Shown here in pieces: positions 8,771 through 19,328 of a DNA stretch of 64,000 nucleotides. Within the stretch, counting starts at the first letter, position 1. Every line of letters starts with the position of its first letter. The stretch lies in NCBI RefSeq assembly GCF_024281035.1, contig NZ_JAMXLH010000037.1, forward strand, positions 1 to 64,000, written 5' to 3'. The notes under the pieces were generated by a model, which saw only the letters and a program-made list of their open reading frames with translations, made no database searches and was not told the DNA's origin. Origin of the DNA: Paraburkholderia sp. GTDB lineage: Bacteria; Pseudomonadota; Gammaproteobacteria; Burkholderiales; Burkholderiaceae. The translations under genes were made by a program, and so were the position numbers.

Positions 8771-9532
8771 ATGCATGACGACGCAAAAGCGGACGCACCA
8801 GCCGCTGATAAATCACCTGACACGGCGGCCGGCAAAGCGGTCGACAAGCCGCGCCAGGGCGCAGCCGATGAGGCCGGGCGCCGCGCTGCACCGTCCTTCG
8901 GGGCGTTCGTGCGCAAGCCTGCGCGCGAAGGCGCGGCAGGCGCGAGCGGCAAAGCTGCGGCAGCCGTGGCTGAAGGTCTGCGCCCCGAAACCGAGGCGAG
9001 CTTTCCGGCGGACGCGCTCGAAGTGGGCGCCGTGGTCGATGCTTACGGTCTCAAGGGCTGGGTGAAAGTCGCGCCGCACGCGCAGGGCGGCGGCGCGTTG
9101 CTCTCGGCGAAGCGCTGGTGGCTCGTCAAGGGCCGCGAGCGGCAGTCGACGGCGCGTGTTGCCGCGAAAGTGCACGGTGACAGCGTCGTCGGGCAGCTTG
9201 CCGGCGTAGCCGACCGCGACGCCGCGATGCTGCTGCGCGGTTCGCGCATCTACGTGAGCCGCGCCGAATTCCCCGCTCCCGCAGCCGACGAGTATTACTG
9301 GGTCGACCTGATGGGTCTCGATGTCGCCAACGAGGCGGGCGTCGAACTCGGCAAGGTCGCCGACCTGATCGACAACGGTGCGCATTCGGTGTTGCGCATC
9401 GAGTATCCGTCGACGGGCAAGGACGGCAAGCCGGCCACCGGCGAGCGGCTGATTCCGTTTGTTGGCGCGTATGTCAAGACGGTGGACCTGACGGCGAAGC
9501 GCATTGTCGTCGACTGGGAAGCCGATTACTGA
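8771..9532 (+). CDS. rimM: Ribosome maturation factor RimM with a long N-terminal extension
   Basis: RimM helps assemble the 30S head around S19. At 253 residues it is far longer than the roughly 170-180 of E. coli RimM. The first 75 or so residues are a charged Ala/Lys/Pro-rich extension of low complexity. The conserved part begins at [20 protein letters not shown]. The C-terminal PRC-barrel domain is clear ([11 protein letters not shown], then [10 protein letters not shown] and [14 protein letters not shown]). The start could be internal, but no better start with a ribosome site is evident before the conserved domain. Second gene of the operon. Confidence 0.95.
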   Translation: MHDDAKADAPAADKSPDTAAGKAVDKPRQGAADEAGRRAAPSFGAFVRKPAREGAAGASGKAAAAVAEGLRPETEASFPADALEVGAVVDAYGLKGWVKVAPHAQGGGALLSAKRWWLVKGRERQSTARVAAKVHGDSVVGQLAGVADRDAAMLLRGSRIYVSRAEFPAPAADEYYWVDLMGLDVANEAGVELGKVADLIDNGAHSVLRIEYPSTGKDGKPATGERLIPFVGAYVKTVDLTAKRIVVDWEADY

Positions 9533-9601
9533 TCACGCAACTGAGCCCGCGCCGTTGTTTTGTACACCGCTTTGTACACATTTCGCTGACTGGAGAGGGC
9601 G

Positions 9602-10369
9602 ATGCAGTTCGATGTCGTGACGCTCTTTCCCGAGATGTTCCGCGCGCTGACCGACTGGGGCATTACCAGCCGGGCGGTAAAGCAGGCGCGTTATGGTCTG
9701 CGCACGTGGAATCCGCGCGATTTCACGACCGATAACTACCGCACGATCGACGATCGTCCGTACGGCGGCGGCCCCGGCATGGTGATGCTGGCGAAGCCGC
9801 TGGAAGAGGCGATCGGCGCGGCGAAAGCCGCGCAGGCGCAGGCGGGCTTGCCCGCGCCGCGCGTGTTGCTGATGTCGCCGCAAGGCGCGCGCCTCACGCA
9901 CGAGCGTGTGATGGAGTTCGCGGCCGAACCCGGGCTCGTGCTGCTGTGCGGCCGTTACGAAGCGATCGACCAGCGTCTTGTCGACCGTTGCGTCGACGAG
10001 GAAGTGAGTCTCGGCGACTTCGTGCTGTCGGGCGGCGAATTGCCCGCGATGGCGCTGATGGATGCCGTCGTGCGGCAGCTGCCGGGTGTGCTCAACGATG
10101 CGCAGTCGGCGGTGCAGGACAGCTTTGTCGACGGTCTGCTCGACTGTCCGCATTACACGCGCCCCGAGGAATACGACGGCGTGCGCGTGCCCGATGTGCT
10201 GCTTGGCGGCCATCATGCGGAAATCGAGCAGTGGCGCCGCCGCGAGGCGCTGCGCAATACGTGGAACAAGCGGCCCGATCTGATCGAGCGGGCCAGAAAG
10301 AACAAGATGCTGAGCCGTGCCGACGAGGCATGGCTTGCTAGTCTCGCGAAAGGTCCGGGCGAAGCGTAA
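9602..10369 (+). CDS. trmD: tRNA (guanine-37-N1)-methyltransferase
   Basis: TrmD, 255 residues, methylates G37 next to the anticodon using SAM and prevents +1 frameshifting. The N-terminus [13 protein letters not shown], the [10 protein letters not shown] loop, the trefoil-knot SAM site [15 protein letters not shown] and [19 protein letters not shown] are all present. A GGAGAGGGCG ribosome site precedes the ATG. Third gene of the rpsP operon. Confidence 0.98.
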   Translation: MQFDVVTLFPEMFRALTDWGITSRAVKQARYGLRTWNPRDFTTDNYRTIDDRPYGGGPGMVMLAKPLEEAIGAAKAAQAQAGLPAPRVLLMSPQGARLTHERVMEFAAEPGLVLLCGRYEAIDQRLVDRCVDEEVSLGDFVLSGGELPAMALMDAVVRQLPGVLNDAQSAVQDSFVDGLLDCPHYTRPEEYDGVRVPDVLLGGHHAEIEQWRRREALRNTWNKRPDLIERARKNKMLSRADEAWLASLAKGPGEA

Positions 10370-10518
10370 GGCTTCGGACGGGCGCGCCGCGAGGCGCCCA
10401 GGCGGCGCCGCTTCATGCGTGAACGGCGCCAGTTGTGAACCCATCCTCTATCGGGGCCGTGGCTGCCGGAATCCGGCACAGGTGCGAACGCCGACAAGAT
10501 GGCTTTTGGAGTGTATCC

Positions 10519-10914
10519 ATGAACCTGATTGAAAAACTCGAACAGGAAGAAATCCAGCGCGTGCTGGGCGAGAAGACCATCCCCGAATTCGCCCCCGGCG
10601 ATACGGTGATCGTCAACGTGAACGTGGTTGAAGGTAACCGCAAGCGCGTTCAGGCATACGAAGGCGTCGTGATCGCGAAGCGTAACCGCGGCCTGAACTC
10701 GTCGTTCATCGTGCGCAAGATCTCGTCGGGCGAAGGCGTCGAGCGTACGTTCCAGACGTACTCGCCGCTCTTGGCCAGCATCGTTGTGAAGCGTCGCGGC
10801 GACGTGCGTCGCGCGAAGCTCTACTACCTGCGCAACCTGTCGGGCAAGAAGGCTCGCATCAAGGAAAAGCTGGTGTCGAAAGACCGCGCAGCCGCTCCGG
10901 GCGAGCAAGCGTAA
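10519..10914 (+). CDS. rplS: 50S ribosomal protein L19
   Basis: L19, 131 residues. The N-terminus [12 protein letters not shown], the motif [20 protein letters not shown] and the C-terminal [20 protein letters not shown] are diagnostic. The frame is open upstream, but 10519 is the conserved start. Last gene of the operon, ending at a clear terminator. Confidence 0.98.
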   Translation: MNLIEKLEQEEIQRVLGEKTIPEFAPGDTVIVNVNVVEGNRKRVQAYEGVVIAKRNRGLNSSFIVRKISSGEGVERTFQTYSPLLASIVVKRRGDVRRAKLYYLRNLSGKKARIKEKLVSKDRAAAPGEQA

Positions 10915-10924
10915 AAGCTGTAAG

Positions 10925-10951
10925 AAAAAGCACCCTCCGGGGTGCTTTTTT
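10925..10951 (+). terminator. Terminator of the rpsP-rimM-trmD-rplS operon
   Basis: GCACCC and GGGTGC pair around a TCCG loop, flanked by an A-run before and six T residues after. It starts 10 bp after the rplS stop. Confidence 0.92.
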
Positions 10952-11082
10952 CGTTTTCGACGCAAAATATTTGCCATGCAGGACAGTTCGCTCCGCCACC
11001 TTGCCAACGGCCGCCAAGGGCCACCCGCGGCAGGGAAGTGCGGATCATCCGCACCCCGGGTGCGTGTATTTCGAGAGAACCG

Positions 11083-11772
11083 TTGATTCGCCCAGTTTTT
11101 GAACCTGAAAGCTTGCCGATCGAATCGACCGGCGCCAGGCTGCCGCTCGTGGCCGCCGAGCGGCTCACGCCACCGGGTTTGCGCGCGCGCTTCGAACAGA
11201 GCCTGCCGTGGGATCCCGAGCCGCAGGAAGCCGCGCTGTTCGACGTGCGCGATCCGCGCCGCGCTGCGGTGCTGATGCCGCTCGCGATGCGAGAGTCGGG
11301 CGTGACGGTGCTGCTCACGCAGCGCGCCGATCACCTGAGCAACCATGCGGGCCAGGTGAGCTTTCCGGGCGGCAGTCTCGAACCCGCCGATCCCACCCCG
11401 ATTGCCGCCGCGCTGCGCGAGGCGCATGAGGAAGTGAATCTCGATCCGGCGCGCGTCGAAGTGCTCGGCGCGCTGCCCGACTACCTGACCGGCACGGGCT
11501 TTCGCGTGACGCCGGTGGTCGGCCTCGTGCACGAGCCGTTCAGTCTCGCCGCCGACGCGCTCGAAGTGGCGGAGATCTTCGAAGTGCCGCTCAGCTTCCT
11601 CATGGATCCCGCGCATCATCAGGTACGCGTGCTGCGCTGGGCGGGCGGCGAGCGCCGTTTTTTCGCGATGCCGTATTCTGGCGCCGATGCGGGCGGCATA
11701 CTCGCGCCGCATTTTATCTGGGGTGCGACGGCGGGCATGCTGCGCAACTTCTACCGCTTCCTGTTGGCCTGA
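11083..11772 (+). CDS. Nudix hydrolase, probable CoA pyrophosphatase (NudL/YeaB type)
   Basis: A 229-residue Nudix protein. The signature LLTQRADHLSNHAGQVSFPG before the Nudix box is the mark of the CoA pyrophosphatase (UPF0035) subgroup, which splits CoA into 3',5'-ADP and 4'-phosphopantetheine. The Nudix box itself has the metal-binding REAHEEV core. I chose the TTG at 11083, giving MIRPVFEPESLPIE, with AGAGAACC just upstream; the frame stays open further upstream into the rplS terminator, which is not plausible as coding. Confidence 0.88.
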   Translation: MIRPVFEPESLPIESTGARLPLVAAERLTPPGLRARFEQSLPWDPEPQEAALFDVRDPRRAAVLMPLAMRESGVTVLLTQRADHLSNHAGQVSFPGGSLEPADPTPIAAALREAHEEVNLDPARVEVLGALPDYLTGTGFRVTPVVGLVHEPFSLAADALEVAEIFEVPLSFLMDPAHHQVRVLRWAGGERRFFAMPYSGADAGGILAPHFIWGATAGMLRNFYRFLLA

Positions 11773-11907
11773 TACCGTGCCGTGCGCGCAAACACCACAG
11801 CGTTTTTGCGCCGTAGTGTTGTAGGTTTGCCTCCCGCGCTCAGGCACATCTGGCCCTGTGATATCGTTGCAACCAACTTTACAACCACAAATCGCACGGC
11901 GCGTCGC

Positions 11908-12846
11908 ATGACCTTCTTCTCCGTATTGCTCGCTCTCGTCATCGAACAGATGCGGGCGCTTTCGCCGAACAACCCCATCATGGGTCTCGTGCGCCTCAAT
12001 GCGGAATGGGCGGCGCACGGCTTCGACGCCGGCAAGCCGAAGCACGGTCTGATCGCCTGGCTCGTCGTCGTGCTGCCGTGGACGCTCGTCACGGCGCTCG
12101 TCTACTACGTGCTCTATCACATCAGCTTCGTGCTGGCGTTCCTGTGGAACGTGGTGGTGGTGTACCTCACGCTCGGCTTCCGGCAGTTCAGCCACTATTT
12201 CACCGACATTCACCTCGCGCTCAACAACGACGACCTGCCGCACGCCCGCGAAGTGCTGCAGGAGTGGACCGGCATGGACACCGTCGACATGCCCGCGAGC
12301 GAGATCGTGCGCCACACGCTGATCCACGCGGTGGTGGCGTCGCACCGGCACGTCTTCGGCGTGTTTTTCTGGTTTCTCGTGCCGATCGGCCCGGCTGGCG
12401 CCGTGCTGTACCGCATCGCCGAATATCTCGCGCGCGAGTGGTCGCGCCCCACCGGCGAGCGCAGCGAACCGTTCTCGAACGTCGCGCAGCAATTGTTCTT
12501 CGTGATTGACTGGGTCCCCGCGCGCCTTACGTCGCTCGGTTTTGCGATCGTCGGCAATTTCGAAGATGCGATCTACGCCTGGCGCAATCATGCGAACCAG
12601 TGGCCCGACACCAACGAAGGCGTGTTGCTCGCGGCGGGCAGCGGCGCGCTGGGCGCGCGCCTGTCGGGGCCGCTTGCCGAGCCGTCCAGCCTCGACGAGC
12701 TCGCCACGCCGGGCGAGGGCGGTCCGTACACGTTCGGCGACGACTGCACGCCGCGTACGCTCCAGTCGGCTGTCGGCCTCGTGTGGCGCGCCGTGATTCT
12801 GTGGATGATCCTGCTGCTCATGGTCACGATCGCCCTGTGGTTCTGA
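11908..12846 (+). CDS. CobD/CbiB-family membrane protein (AmpE-like)
   Basis: A 312-residue inner-membrane protein starting MTFFSVLLALVIEQMRALSP. At least four hydrophobic segments are visible (around residues 50-75, 80-100, 155-175 and the last 25). It belongs to the CobD/CbiB/AmpE superfamily by overall pattern. No cobalamin genes are near, and in Burkholderiaceae this housekeeping copy sits apart from the cob genes, so an adenosylcobinamide synthesis role should not be assumed. A perfect bidirectional terminator follows. Confidence 0.75.
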   Translation: MTFFSVLLALVIEQMRALSPNNPIMGLVRLNAEWAAHGFDAGKPKHGLIAWLVVVLPWTLVTALVYYVLYHISFVLAFLWNVVVVYLTLGFRQFSHYFTDIHLALNNDDLPHAREVLQEWTGMDTVDMPASEIVRHTLIHAVVASHRHVFGVFFWFLVPIGPAGAVLYRIAEYLAREWSRPTGERSEPFSNVAQQLFFVIDWVPARLTSLGFAIVGNFEDAIYAWRNHANQWPDTNEGVLLAAGSGALGARLSGPLAEPSSLDELATPGEGGPYTFGDDCTPRTLQSAVGLVWRAVILWMILLLMVTIALWF

Positions 12847-12877
12847 GCTTCTGAGCTTCGGCGCTTTCTGACGCTTA

Positions 12878-12914
12878 CATGCAAACGGCCCGCTTCGAGC
12901 GGGCCGTTTGCATG
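12878..12914. terminator. Bidirectional hairpin terminator
   Basis: Perfect arms (GCAAACGGCCCGCT and its complement) with a TCG loop, extended by CATG on both sides. It separates the CobD-like gene from the convergent DUF2007 gene. Confidence 0.85.
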
Positions 12915-12935
12915 ATGTGCCGTGATTCTGTGCCG

Positions 12936-13259
12936 TCATTCGTCGCGCACGTCGCGCTCCCGCCCGCACTGCCAGCAGACCGTGAACTGAGCCTCCAGCG
13001 TTTCGCCGCAGCGCGGGCAACGCCAGGAAGGCGCGCCGGCGGGCGGCCCGCTCTTCGCTTCGTCGATGAGGCGAAGCGCGAGCGTTTCGTCGCGTTCGTC
13101 GACGAGCCAGATTTCCGGCGCGCACTGCTCGGCAGGAATCTCGCCCATCGCGCCGCTCAGGTAGCGGTTGTGCAGCTCGCACGGCACGCCCGCCGTTTCG
13201 AGGATGTTCATCCAGTGCTGGGCGATCAGCAGGTTCGGAGCGCGTACGAGCTTGAGCAT
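12936..13259 (-). CDS. DUF2007 domain protein with C-terminal zinc ribbon
   Basis: A 107-residue protein. Residues 1-70 are a DUF2007 (putative signal-transducing) domain with the typical MLKLVRAPNLLIAQHWMNIL start and APEIWLVDERD. Residues 80-100 hold a CPRCGE and CWQCGRE pair, a four-cysteine zinc ribbon. No biochemical function is established. It lies 13 bp downstream of rsgA on the same strand, so it is probably in that transcript. Confidence 0.85.
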   Translation of the reverse strand: MLKLVRAPNLLIAQHWMNILETAGVPCELHNRYLSGAMGEIPAEQCAPEIWLVDERDETLALRLIDEAKSGPPAGAPSWRCPRCGETLEAQFTVCWQCGRERDVRDE

Positions 13260-13272
13260 GGTATTGGCCCGT

Positions 13273-14235
13273 TCAGCGCACGATCTGGCTGATCTCGTGC
13301 ATGAGCTGCGCGTAGAGCGCCTGGCGCTCCGGCGCGACGCGGCCGTCGTCGATCGCTTCGAGCACCGCGCAGCCCGGCTCGTGCAGGTGATGGCAGTTGT
13401 AGAAGCGGCAGTGCGCGAGCAACGGCCGGAACTCGGGGAATGCGCGCTCGAGCCGGCCTTCGGTCAGGTGATAGAGGCCGAACTCCTGGAACCCCGGCGA
13501 ATCGATCAGCGCGCCGTCGCTGGCTGCTCCGTCATCCGGCAGCTTGTAGAGGCGCGTGAACGTCGTCGTGTGGCGGCCGCTGTTGAGCGCCGTCGAAATC
13601 TCGCGCGTGGCCGCCTCGGCGTCGGGGATCAGCAGGTTCACGAGCGTCGACTTGCCCATGCCCGATTGCCCCAGCAGGATCGTCGCGTGGCCGTGCAGAT
13701 GCTCGGCGAGCGTCGCGCGCGCCGCTTCCGGCTGGCCTTTCACCGACACTTCGAGCACCGTGTAACCGAGCGCCCGATAGCGTTCGAGCCGCGTGCGCGC
13801 AAGCGGCAGCGCGGCTTCCACGTCGATCTTGTTCAGCACGATCAGCGGCTTGAGGTCGTTGGCTTCGGCGGCCACGAGCGCGCGACCCAGCAGATCCTCG
13901 CTGAAGTGCGGCTCGGTGGCGAGCACGATCAGCAACTGGTCGAGGTTCGCGGCAAAGAGCTTCGACTTGTACTGGTCGGAGCGATAGAGCAGGTTGCGCC
14001 GCTCGCCGATCGCGACGATCACGCCCTGGTCGGCCGAGGTCGACTGGTACTCGACGCGGTCGCCCACGGCCACCTCGCTCTTCTTGCCGCGCGGGAAGCA
14101 CTGGAGCGGCGCGCCGCCGTCCTCGGGCGCCACGAGATAGTGGCGGCCGTGCGCGGCGATCACGAGCCCGTGCAGCGTGTTCCCGGCAGTACCTTTCGCG
14201 CCGCCTGCGCTGCCCTTCGAGACGCGCCGGTTCAT
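13273..14235 (-). CDS. rsgA: Ribosome small-subunit biogenesis GTPase RsgA
   Basis: RsgA (YjeQ), 320 residues, a circularly permuted GTPase that checks late 30S assembly. Domain order: OB fold (residues about 20-85), then GTPase with G4 (LNKID) before G1 ([10 protein letters not shown]), which shows the permutation, then a C-terminal zinc motif [14 protein letters not shown]. The ATG overlaps the stop of the upstream Ste24 protease gene by 4 bp (ATGA), so the two are translationally coupled. Confidence 0.96.
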   Translation of the reverse strand: MNRRVSKGSAGGAKGTAGNTLHGLVIAAHGRHYLVAPEDGGAPLQCFPRGKKSEVAVGDRVEYQSTSADQGVIVAIGERRNLLYRSDQYKSKLFAANLDQLLIVLATEPHFSEDLLGRALVAAEANDLKPLIVLNKIDVEAALPLARTRLERYRALGYTVLEVSVKGQPEAARATLAEHLHGHATILLGQSGMGKSTLVNLLIPDAEAATREISTALNSGRHTTTFTRLYKLPDDGAASDGALIDSPGFQEFGLYHLTEGRLERAFPEFRPLLAHCRFYNCHHLHEPGCAVLEAIDDGRVAPERQALYAQLMHEISQIVR

Positions 14236-15503
14236 GCGTGCGCGAGCAGCCGGTCGATCCGCTGCGAGGCGGGCGGGTGCGAGTAGTAGAACGCGGTGTA
14301 GACGGGATCGGGCGTCAGCGTCGACGCGTTGTCCTCGTAAAGCTTCACGAGCGCGCTGACGAGGTTCTGGGCGTCGGTTTGCGTCGCCGCGAAGGCATCG
14401 GCTTCGAATTCGTGTTTGCGCGAGCTGAGGCTGCCGAGCGGCGTCACGAAGAACAGGAACACCGGCACGGCGAGGAAGAACAGCACGAGCGCAAGCCCTT
14501 CGTTGCCGCCGAGCAGCGACGGCCGCACGCCAAGCCCTTCGTAGAACCACACGCGCTGCGACAGCCACCCGAGCAGCGCGAGCAGCGCGAGGCTGATCGC
14601 AAACGTCACGGCCATGCGCTTGACGACGTGCCGGCGCTTGAAGTGCCCGAGTTCGTGCGCGAGCACGGCCTCGATCTCGCTGCCTGACAGGCGTTCGAGC
14701 AGCGTGTCGAAGAACACGATGCGCTTGGCCGCGCCGAAGCCCGTGAAGTAGGCGTTGCCGTGCGCCGAACGGCGGCTGCCGTCCATCACGAAGAGACCCT
14801 TGGCGGCGAAGCCGCAGCGCTGCATCAGTGCTTCGATGCGCGCGCGCAGCGCTTCGTCCTTGAGCGGCTCGAACTTGTTGAAGAGCGGCGCGATGAGGCT
14901 CGGATAGAGCACGAGCACGAGCATCTGGAACGCGACCCAGACGACCCACGTCCACAGCCACCAGAGGCTGCCCGCCTGCTGCATGAGCCACAGCACGACG
15001 AAGAGGAGCGGAATGCCGAAGAGCGCGCCGATCAGGAGACCCTTGATGCGGTCGACGAAGAACATGCGCTTCGTCATGCGGTTAAAGCCGAAGCGCTCTT
15101 CGATCACGAACTGCCGGTAATAGTCGAGCGGCAGTTCCACGATGCCGCTGACGGCGAGCACCGCCGCAACGAGCGCCATCTGCCCGACGTAACTGCGGCC
15201 GAGCCAGCCCGAGATGCCGAAATCGAGCGCCTGCACGCCGCCAAGCAGCGTCAGCACGATCAGCACTACGGCGGAGAGCAGGATTTCGAGCACGCCGAGC
15301 CGCGTGCGCGTGATCGTGTAGTCGGCGGCGCGCTGGTGGGCGGAGAGCGGGATCGTGGCCGAGAATTGCGCGGGCACCGCGCCGCGGTGCGCGGCGACGA
15401 ATCGCACCTGGCGCGAGGCGAGCCAGAGTTTGGTCGCGACCATGGCGACCGCTGCGATCACGAAGAGGGCACTGAAGATCAGCGCAGGAGACATATTGGG
15501 CAT
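14232..15503 (-). CDS. M48 family (Ste24/CAAX prenyl protease-like) membrane metallopeptidase
   Basis: A 423-residue integral membrane zinc protease. The active site is [10 protein letters not shown] near residue 285, with the third ligand Glu in the [10 protein letters not shown] segment. The N-terminal part has several membrane helices and matches the Ste24 N-terminal domain ([17 protein letters not shown]). Bacterial members are thought to act in membrane-protein turnover rather than on CAAX substrates. Start is either Met 15503 or Met 15494. It is coupled to rsgA. Confidence 0.92.
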   Translation of the reverse strand: MPNMSPALIFSALFVIAAVAMVATKLWLASRQVRFVAAHRGAVPAQFSATIPLSAHQRAADYTITRTRLGVLEILLSAVVLIVLTLLGGVQALDFGISGWLGRSYVGQMALVAAVLAVSGIVELPLDYYRQFVIEERFGFNRMTKRMFFVDRIKGLLIGALFGIPLLFVVLWLMQQAGSLWWLWTWVVWVAFQMLVLVLYPSLIAPLFNKFEPLKDEALRARIEALMQRCGFAAKGLFVMDGSRRSAHGNAYFTGFGAAKRIVFFDTLLERLSGSEIEAVLAHELGHFKRRHVVKRMAVTFAISLALLALLGWLSQRVWFYEGLGVRPSLLGGNEGLALVLFFLAVPVFLFFVTPLGSLSSRKHEFEADAFAATQTDAQNLVSALVKLYEDNASTLTPDPVYTAFYYSHPPASQRIDRLLAHA

Positions 15504-15624
15504 CCGGGGGATCCGTAGTATCTATGCGAGAATTATATGTTCTAGTCGGCTGTGCTACTCATCCTCGCGCATTTCGCGCGTCGACAGCGCGCAGCTGCGT
15601 CCTTACCGATCCGGGTTGCAACTC

Positions 15625-16266
15625 ATGACAGATACAAATTCCGCCACGTCGAACGGCGAGGCACCGCTTATCGAACGCACCGACATGAACCTGATCTGGC
15701 TCGACATGGAGATGACCGGGCTCGATCCCGACAACGACCGGATCATCGAAATTGCCGTGGTCGTGACGAATTCGACGCTCGACAAGGTGGTGGAAGGTCC
15801 GGTGCTGGCGATCCATCAGACCCCGGCCGATCTCGACCGCATGGACGAGTGGAACCGCAATACGCACGGCCGCTCGGGCCTGATCGAGCGCGTGCGCGCC
15901 TCGACGGTGACCGAGGAAAGCGCCACCGAGCAGATTCTCGCGTTTCTGTCGCAATACGTTCCGCCGGGCAAGTCGCCAATGTGCGGCAACTCGATCTGTC
16001 AGGACCGCCGCTTCATGGCGCGCTGGATGCCGACGCTCGAGCGTTTCTTCCACTACCGCAATCTCGACGTGAGCACGCTCAAGGAGCTGTGCCGCCGCTG
16101 GCAGCCCGCGATCTACAAGGGCTTCCAGAAGCGCGCGATGCATACGGCGCTCGCCGACATCCACGAATCGATCGACGAACTCAAGTACTACCGCGAGCAT
16201 TTCCTCGTGCCGGCTGCGTCAGGCGCGGCGCCGGAAGGCGAACCGGCGGGCGGCGTGGCGAAGTGA
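15625..16266 (+). CDS. orn: Oligoribonuclease
   Basis: Orn, 213 residues, a DEDDh 3'-5' exonuclease that degrades RNA dinucleotides, including pGpG from cyclic-di-GMP breakdown. Motif I is [10 protein letters not shown], with the conserved block [15 protein letters not shown], then [14 protein letters not shown] and [11 protein letters not shown] carrying the catalytic His and Asp. Starting at 15625 adds 20 residues before the usual [10 protein letters not shown]; a later start at 15685 is possible. Confidence 0.97.
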   Translation: MTDTNSATSNGEAPLIERTDMNLIWLDMEMTGLDPDNDRIIEIAVVVTNSTLDKVVEGPVLAIHQTPADLDRMDEWNRNTHGRSGLIERVRASTVTEESATEQILAFLSQYVPPGKSPMCGNSICQDRRFMARWMPTLERFFHYRNLDVSTLKELCRRWQPAIYKGFQKRAMHTALADIHESIDELKYYREHFLVPAASGAAPEGEPAGGVAK

Positions 16267-16338
16267 GCGTGCCGCGCCGGGCTCGCCCGGCGCACGGCAG
16301 TCAGGCGCTCCTCACGCCGCTTATGCCCCTCACGCAAG

Positions 16339-16962
16339 TTATGCGCGCGGCGCGCGCTGCGCGCTCTTCGGGCGGAACGCCGCGACGACTTTCGGATCGG
16401 TTTCGATATACGGTCCGCCGATCAAGTCGATGCAGTACGGCACCGCCGCGAAGATGCCCGGCACTTTCACCGCGCCGGTTTCGTCGCGCAGACCTTCCAG
16501 CGTTTCCTTGATCGACTTCGGCTGACCCGGCAGGTTGATGATCAGCGCCGAGTGGTCCTCGGTCTCGCGGATCACGGCCACCTGGCGTGACAGGATCGCC
16601 GTCGGCACGAAATTCAGGCTGATCTGGCGCATCTGCTCGCCGAATCCCGGCATTTCCTTCGTTGCGACCGCGAGCGTCGCCTCGGGCGTCACGTCGCGTC
16701 GCGCCGGGCCCGTGCCGCCCGTCGTCAGAACGAGGTCGCAGCCAACGCCGTCCACGAGCGCCGTGAGCGTCGCCGAGATGGTCGCGGCGTCGTCGTGAAT
16801 CAGGCGCGTTTCCGCTCGCCAGGGCGACTTAAGCACCGCGCCGAGCCATTCCATCAGCGACGGAATCCCCTTGTCCTCGTAGACGCCCGCGCTCGCGCGG
16901 TCGCTGACCGACACGAGGCCGATCACCAGTTCGTCCGGATGGTTGCGCTCAGGCTTCGTCAT
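16339..16962 (-). CDS. mogA: Molybdopterin adenylyltransferase
   Basis: MogA, 207 residues, adenylates molybdopterin before molybdate insertion by MoeA. The key motif [17 protein letters not shown] is near residue 80, with [15 protein letters not shown] near the N-terminus and [15 protein letters not shown] later. The ATG at 16962 lies about 9 bp after an AGAGG ribosome site and overlaps the end of yjgA by 14 bp. The other cofactor genes moeA, mobA and moaA lie about 40 kb away. Confidence 0.93.
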   Translation of the reverse strand: MTKPERNHPDELVIGLVSVSDRASAGVYEDKGIPSLMEWLGAVLKSPWRAETRLIHDDAATISATLTALVDGVGCDLVLTTGGTGPARRDVTPEATLAVATKEMPGFGEQMRQISLNFVPTAILSRQVAVIRETEDHSALIINLPGQPKSIKETLEGLRDETGAVKVPGIFAAVPYCIDLIGGPYIETDPKVVAAFRPKSAQRAPRA

Positions 16963-17554
16963 CGCCGGCATCCTCTTGTGCGTCGTGGTCTTCCTCGTCG
17001 CCTTCGGCCGCACCGCTCGCGGTCTTGATCCACTGGAACAGTTCGCGGTAGTACTTCGGCGGACGGCCTTGCTGCTGCTCGCGGCGCACGTTGCGGATCA
17101 GCGTGCGGCCTTCCTGCGGATCGGCGGCGGGATGCTGGCGGATGAAGTCGGTGAGCGCTGCGTCGTCGGCGAGCAGTTTCTCGCGGGTGCGCTCGATCCA
17201 GTGCAGGCGCGCCGTGGCGGCCTTGTTCACGCCGCGGTGCTCGTCGAGCGCGGTGCGCAGCGCAGCCGTTTCGGCTTCGGTCAGGCCGCGCATCATGCGG
17301 CCCACGTACTGGAGCTGGCGGCGCTTGCCTTCGTGGTCGGTAATCCGGCGCGCCTCGTGGACGGCGTCCGCGAGATCCTCGGTCATCGGCATGCGCTTGA
17401 GGGCGTCTTTCGGCAGCTCGACGAGCGCCGTGCCCAGTTCCTGGAGCGCTTCCATTTCGCGCTTGATCTGCGACTTGCTCGGGCGGTCGTAGCCGTTGTC
17501 GTCGTCTGCGGCGGCAGCGTCGTTTATCGGTTGAATGCGGGTTTTGCGTTTCAT
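16949..17554 (-). CDS. yjgA: YjgA/DarP family ribosome biogenesis protein
   Basis: A 201-residue protein of the DUF615 (YjgA, now DarP) family, which associates with immature 50S particles. Family motifs seen are [20 protein letters not shown], then [13 protein letters not shown] and a C-terminal [10 protein letters not shown]. The acidic tail ([18 protein letters not shown]) is low complexity and overlaps the start of mogA. Confidence 0.92.
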   Translation of the reverse strand: MKRKTRIQPINDAAAADDDNGYDRPSKSQIKREMEALQELGTALVELPKDALKRMPMTEDLADAVHEARRITDHEGKRRQLQYVGRMMRGLTEAETAALRTALDEHRGVNKAATARLHWIERTREKLLADDAALTDFIRQHPAADPQEGRTLIRNVRREQQQGRPPKYYRELFQWIKTASGAAEGDEEDHDAQEDAGDDEA

Positions 17555-17837
17555 GGGCGGTATTGTAGCGTGCCGGGGCGGCGCGGCCGCACGCGCAGGC
17601 GCTGCCTGCGGTGGCCCGAAACCGCCCGAATCAGGCCGAATCAGGCAGATGCCGCCGCGCGCAGCCCGGAACGGACCGCGCCTGGAGGCCGAGGCGCGTT
17701 TTCGTCGCTGCCCGACTGCGGTGGAGAACCGGATACCTTGCTATGATCGCGGGATGCGCCAAGGGCGCCGAATCAACCGACACACGACACCAGCGGGCCC
17801 CGGTCATTCATGGGCCCAGAACCGGACAGTAACGACA

Positions 17838-19208
17838 ATGGCAGCAGACATCGAAGCCCGGCAGCGCTTTTTCCCGCACACCCAGGACGAACTGAAGGAG
17901 ATCGCGTCGGACATCCTTCGTCACGCGAAGGCGCTCGGTGCGAGCGACGCGGCGACGGAAATTTCCGAAGGCGACGGGCTGTCCGTCTCCGTGCGGCGCG
18001 GTGAAGTCGAAACCATCGAGCACAATCGCGACAAGATGGTCGGCGTGACCGTCTATATCGGCAACAAGCGCGGCAATGCGAGCACCTCGGACTTCTCGCC
18101 GCAGGCGCTCAAGGACACGGTCGCAGCCGCGTACAACATCGCGCGCTTCACCGCCGACGACGACTGCGCGGGCCTCGCCGAGCGCGATCTGCTCGAAACG
18201 TCGCCGCGCGACCTCGATCTCTATCACCCGTGGAATCTTTCGGCGGAGGAAGCCGTCGAGATCGCCCGCCGCGCCGAAGACGCCGCGTTCGCCACCGATC
18301 CGCGCGTGAAGAACTCGGAAGGCGCGAGCGTTTCCGCGCAGCACTCGCAGTTCGTGCTCGGTACGACGGGCGGCTTCCTGCACGGCTATCCGTATTCGCG
18401 CCACTACGTTTCGTGCGCGCCGATCGCGGGCGAAGGCCGCCACATGCAGCGCGACGACTGGTACACGTCGCGGCGCAGCGCAAGCGAGCTGGCTTCGCCC
18501 GAAGCCGTCGGCCGCTACGCCGCCGAGCGCGCGCTGTCGCGCCTGAACGCACGCGGCCTCGATACGCGCAAGGTGCCGGTGCTGTTCGAGGCGCCGCTCG
18601 CGGCCGGGCTGCTCGGCGCGTTCGTGCAGGCGACGAGTGGCGGCGCGCTCTATCGCAAGACGTCGTTCCTCGTCGACAGCCTCGGCACGCAGGTGTTCGC
18701 GCCGCATATCCAGATCGTCGAGGATCCGCATGTGGCGCGCGCAGCGGGCAGCGCACCGTTCGACGAAGAGGGCGTGCGCACGCATCGCCGCGAAGTCGTG
18801 AAGGACGGCATCGTGCAGGGTTATTTCCTGTCGTCGTATTCGGCGCGCAAGCTCGGCATGCAGACCACCGGCAACGCGGGCGGCTCGCACAACCTGCAGT
18901 TGAAGAGCTCGCTGACCGAGCCCGGCGACGACTTCGAGGAAATGCTCAGGAAGCTCGGCACCGGTCTGCTGCTGACGGAACTCATGGGGCAGGGCGTGAA
19001 CTTCGTGACGGGCGACTATTCGCGCGGCGCGTCGGGCTTCTGGGTCGAGAACGGCAAGATCCAGTATCCCGTGGAAGAGATCACCGTGGCCTCGACGCTG
19101 CAGGAGATGTTCCACCATATCGTCGCCGTGGGCGCGGATACGCTTGCGCGCGGCACCCGGCAGACCGGCTCGGTGCTGATCGAGCGGATGACGGTGGCGG
19201 GGCAATAA
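17838..19208 (+). CDS. pmbA: Metalloprotease PmbA (TldE)
   Basis: PmbA/TldE, 456 residues, partner of TldD in the cytoplasmic TldD/E peptidase that processes peptides such as microcin precursors and CcdA. N-terminal domain: ISEGDGLSVSVRRGEVETIE. C-terminal domain: GMQTTGNAGGSHNLQL and LLLTELMGQGVNFVTGDYSR. The frame is open upstream, but ATG 17838 gives the conserved length. A -10-like TATGAT lies at 17742-17747 without a good -35. Terminator follows at 19256. Confidence 0.95.
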   Translation: MAADIEARQRFFPHTQDELKEIASDILRHAKALGASDAATEISEGDGLSVSVRRGEVETIEHNRDKMVGVTVYIGNKRGNASTSDFSPQALKDTVAAAYNIARFTADDDCAGLAERDLLETSPRDLDLYHPWNLSAEEAVEIARRAEDAAFATDPRVKNSEGASVSAQHSQFVLGTTGGFLHGYPYSRHYVSCAPIAGEGRHMQRDDWYTSRRSASELASPEAVGRYAAERALSRLNARGLDTRKVPVLFEAPLAAGLLGAFVQATSGGALYRKTSFLVDSLGTQVFAPHIQIVEDPHVARAAGSAPFDEEGVRTHRREVVKDGIVQGYFLSSYSARKLGMQTTGNAGGSHNLQLKSSLTEPGDDFEEMLRKLGTGLLLTELMGQGVNFVTGDYSRGASGFWVENGKIQYPVEEITVASTLQEMFHHIVAVGADTLARGTRQTGSVLIERMTVAGQ

Positions 19209-19255
19209 CGCGGCTTTCGGTCTGAATTCGGCCTGAATTCGGCCTGAACCAACGC

Positions 19256-19285
19256 AAACGGCACGCTTTTCAGCGTGCCGTTTTT
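19256..19285 (+). terminator. Terminator after pmbA
   Basis: AAACGGCACGC and GCGTGCCGTTT pair around TTTTCA, followed by T residues. It also has A-residues upstream and may serve the convergent folA gene. Confidence 0.88.
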
Positions 19286-19328
19286 GTTTGTGCTTGCCTG
19301 TGAGCGGCATGTGCTTAAGAGCAGTGTG

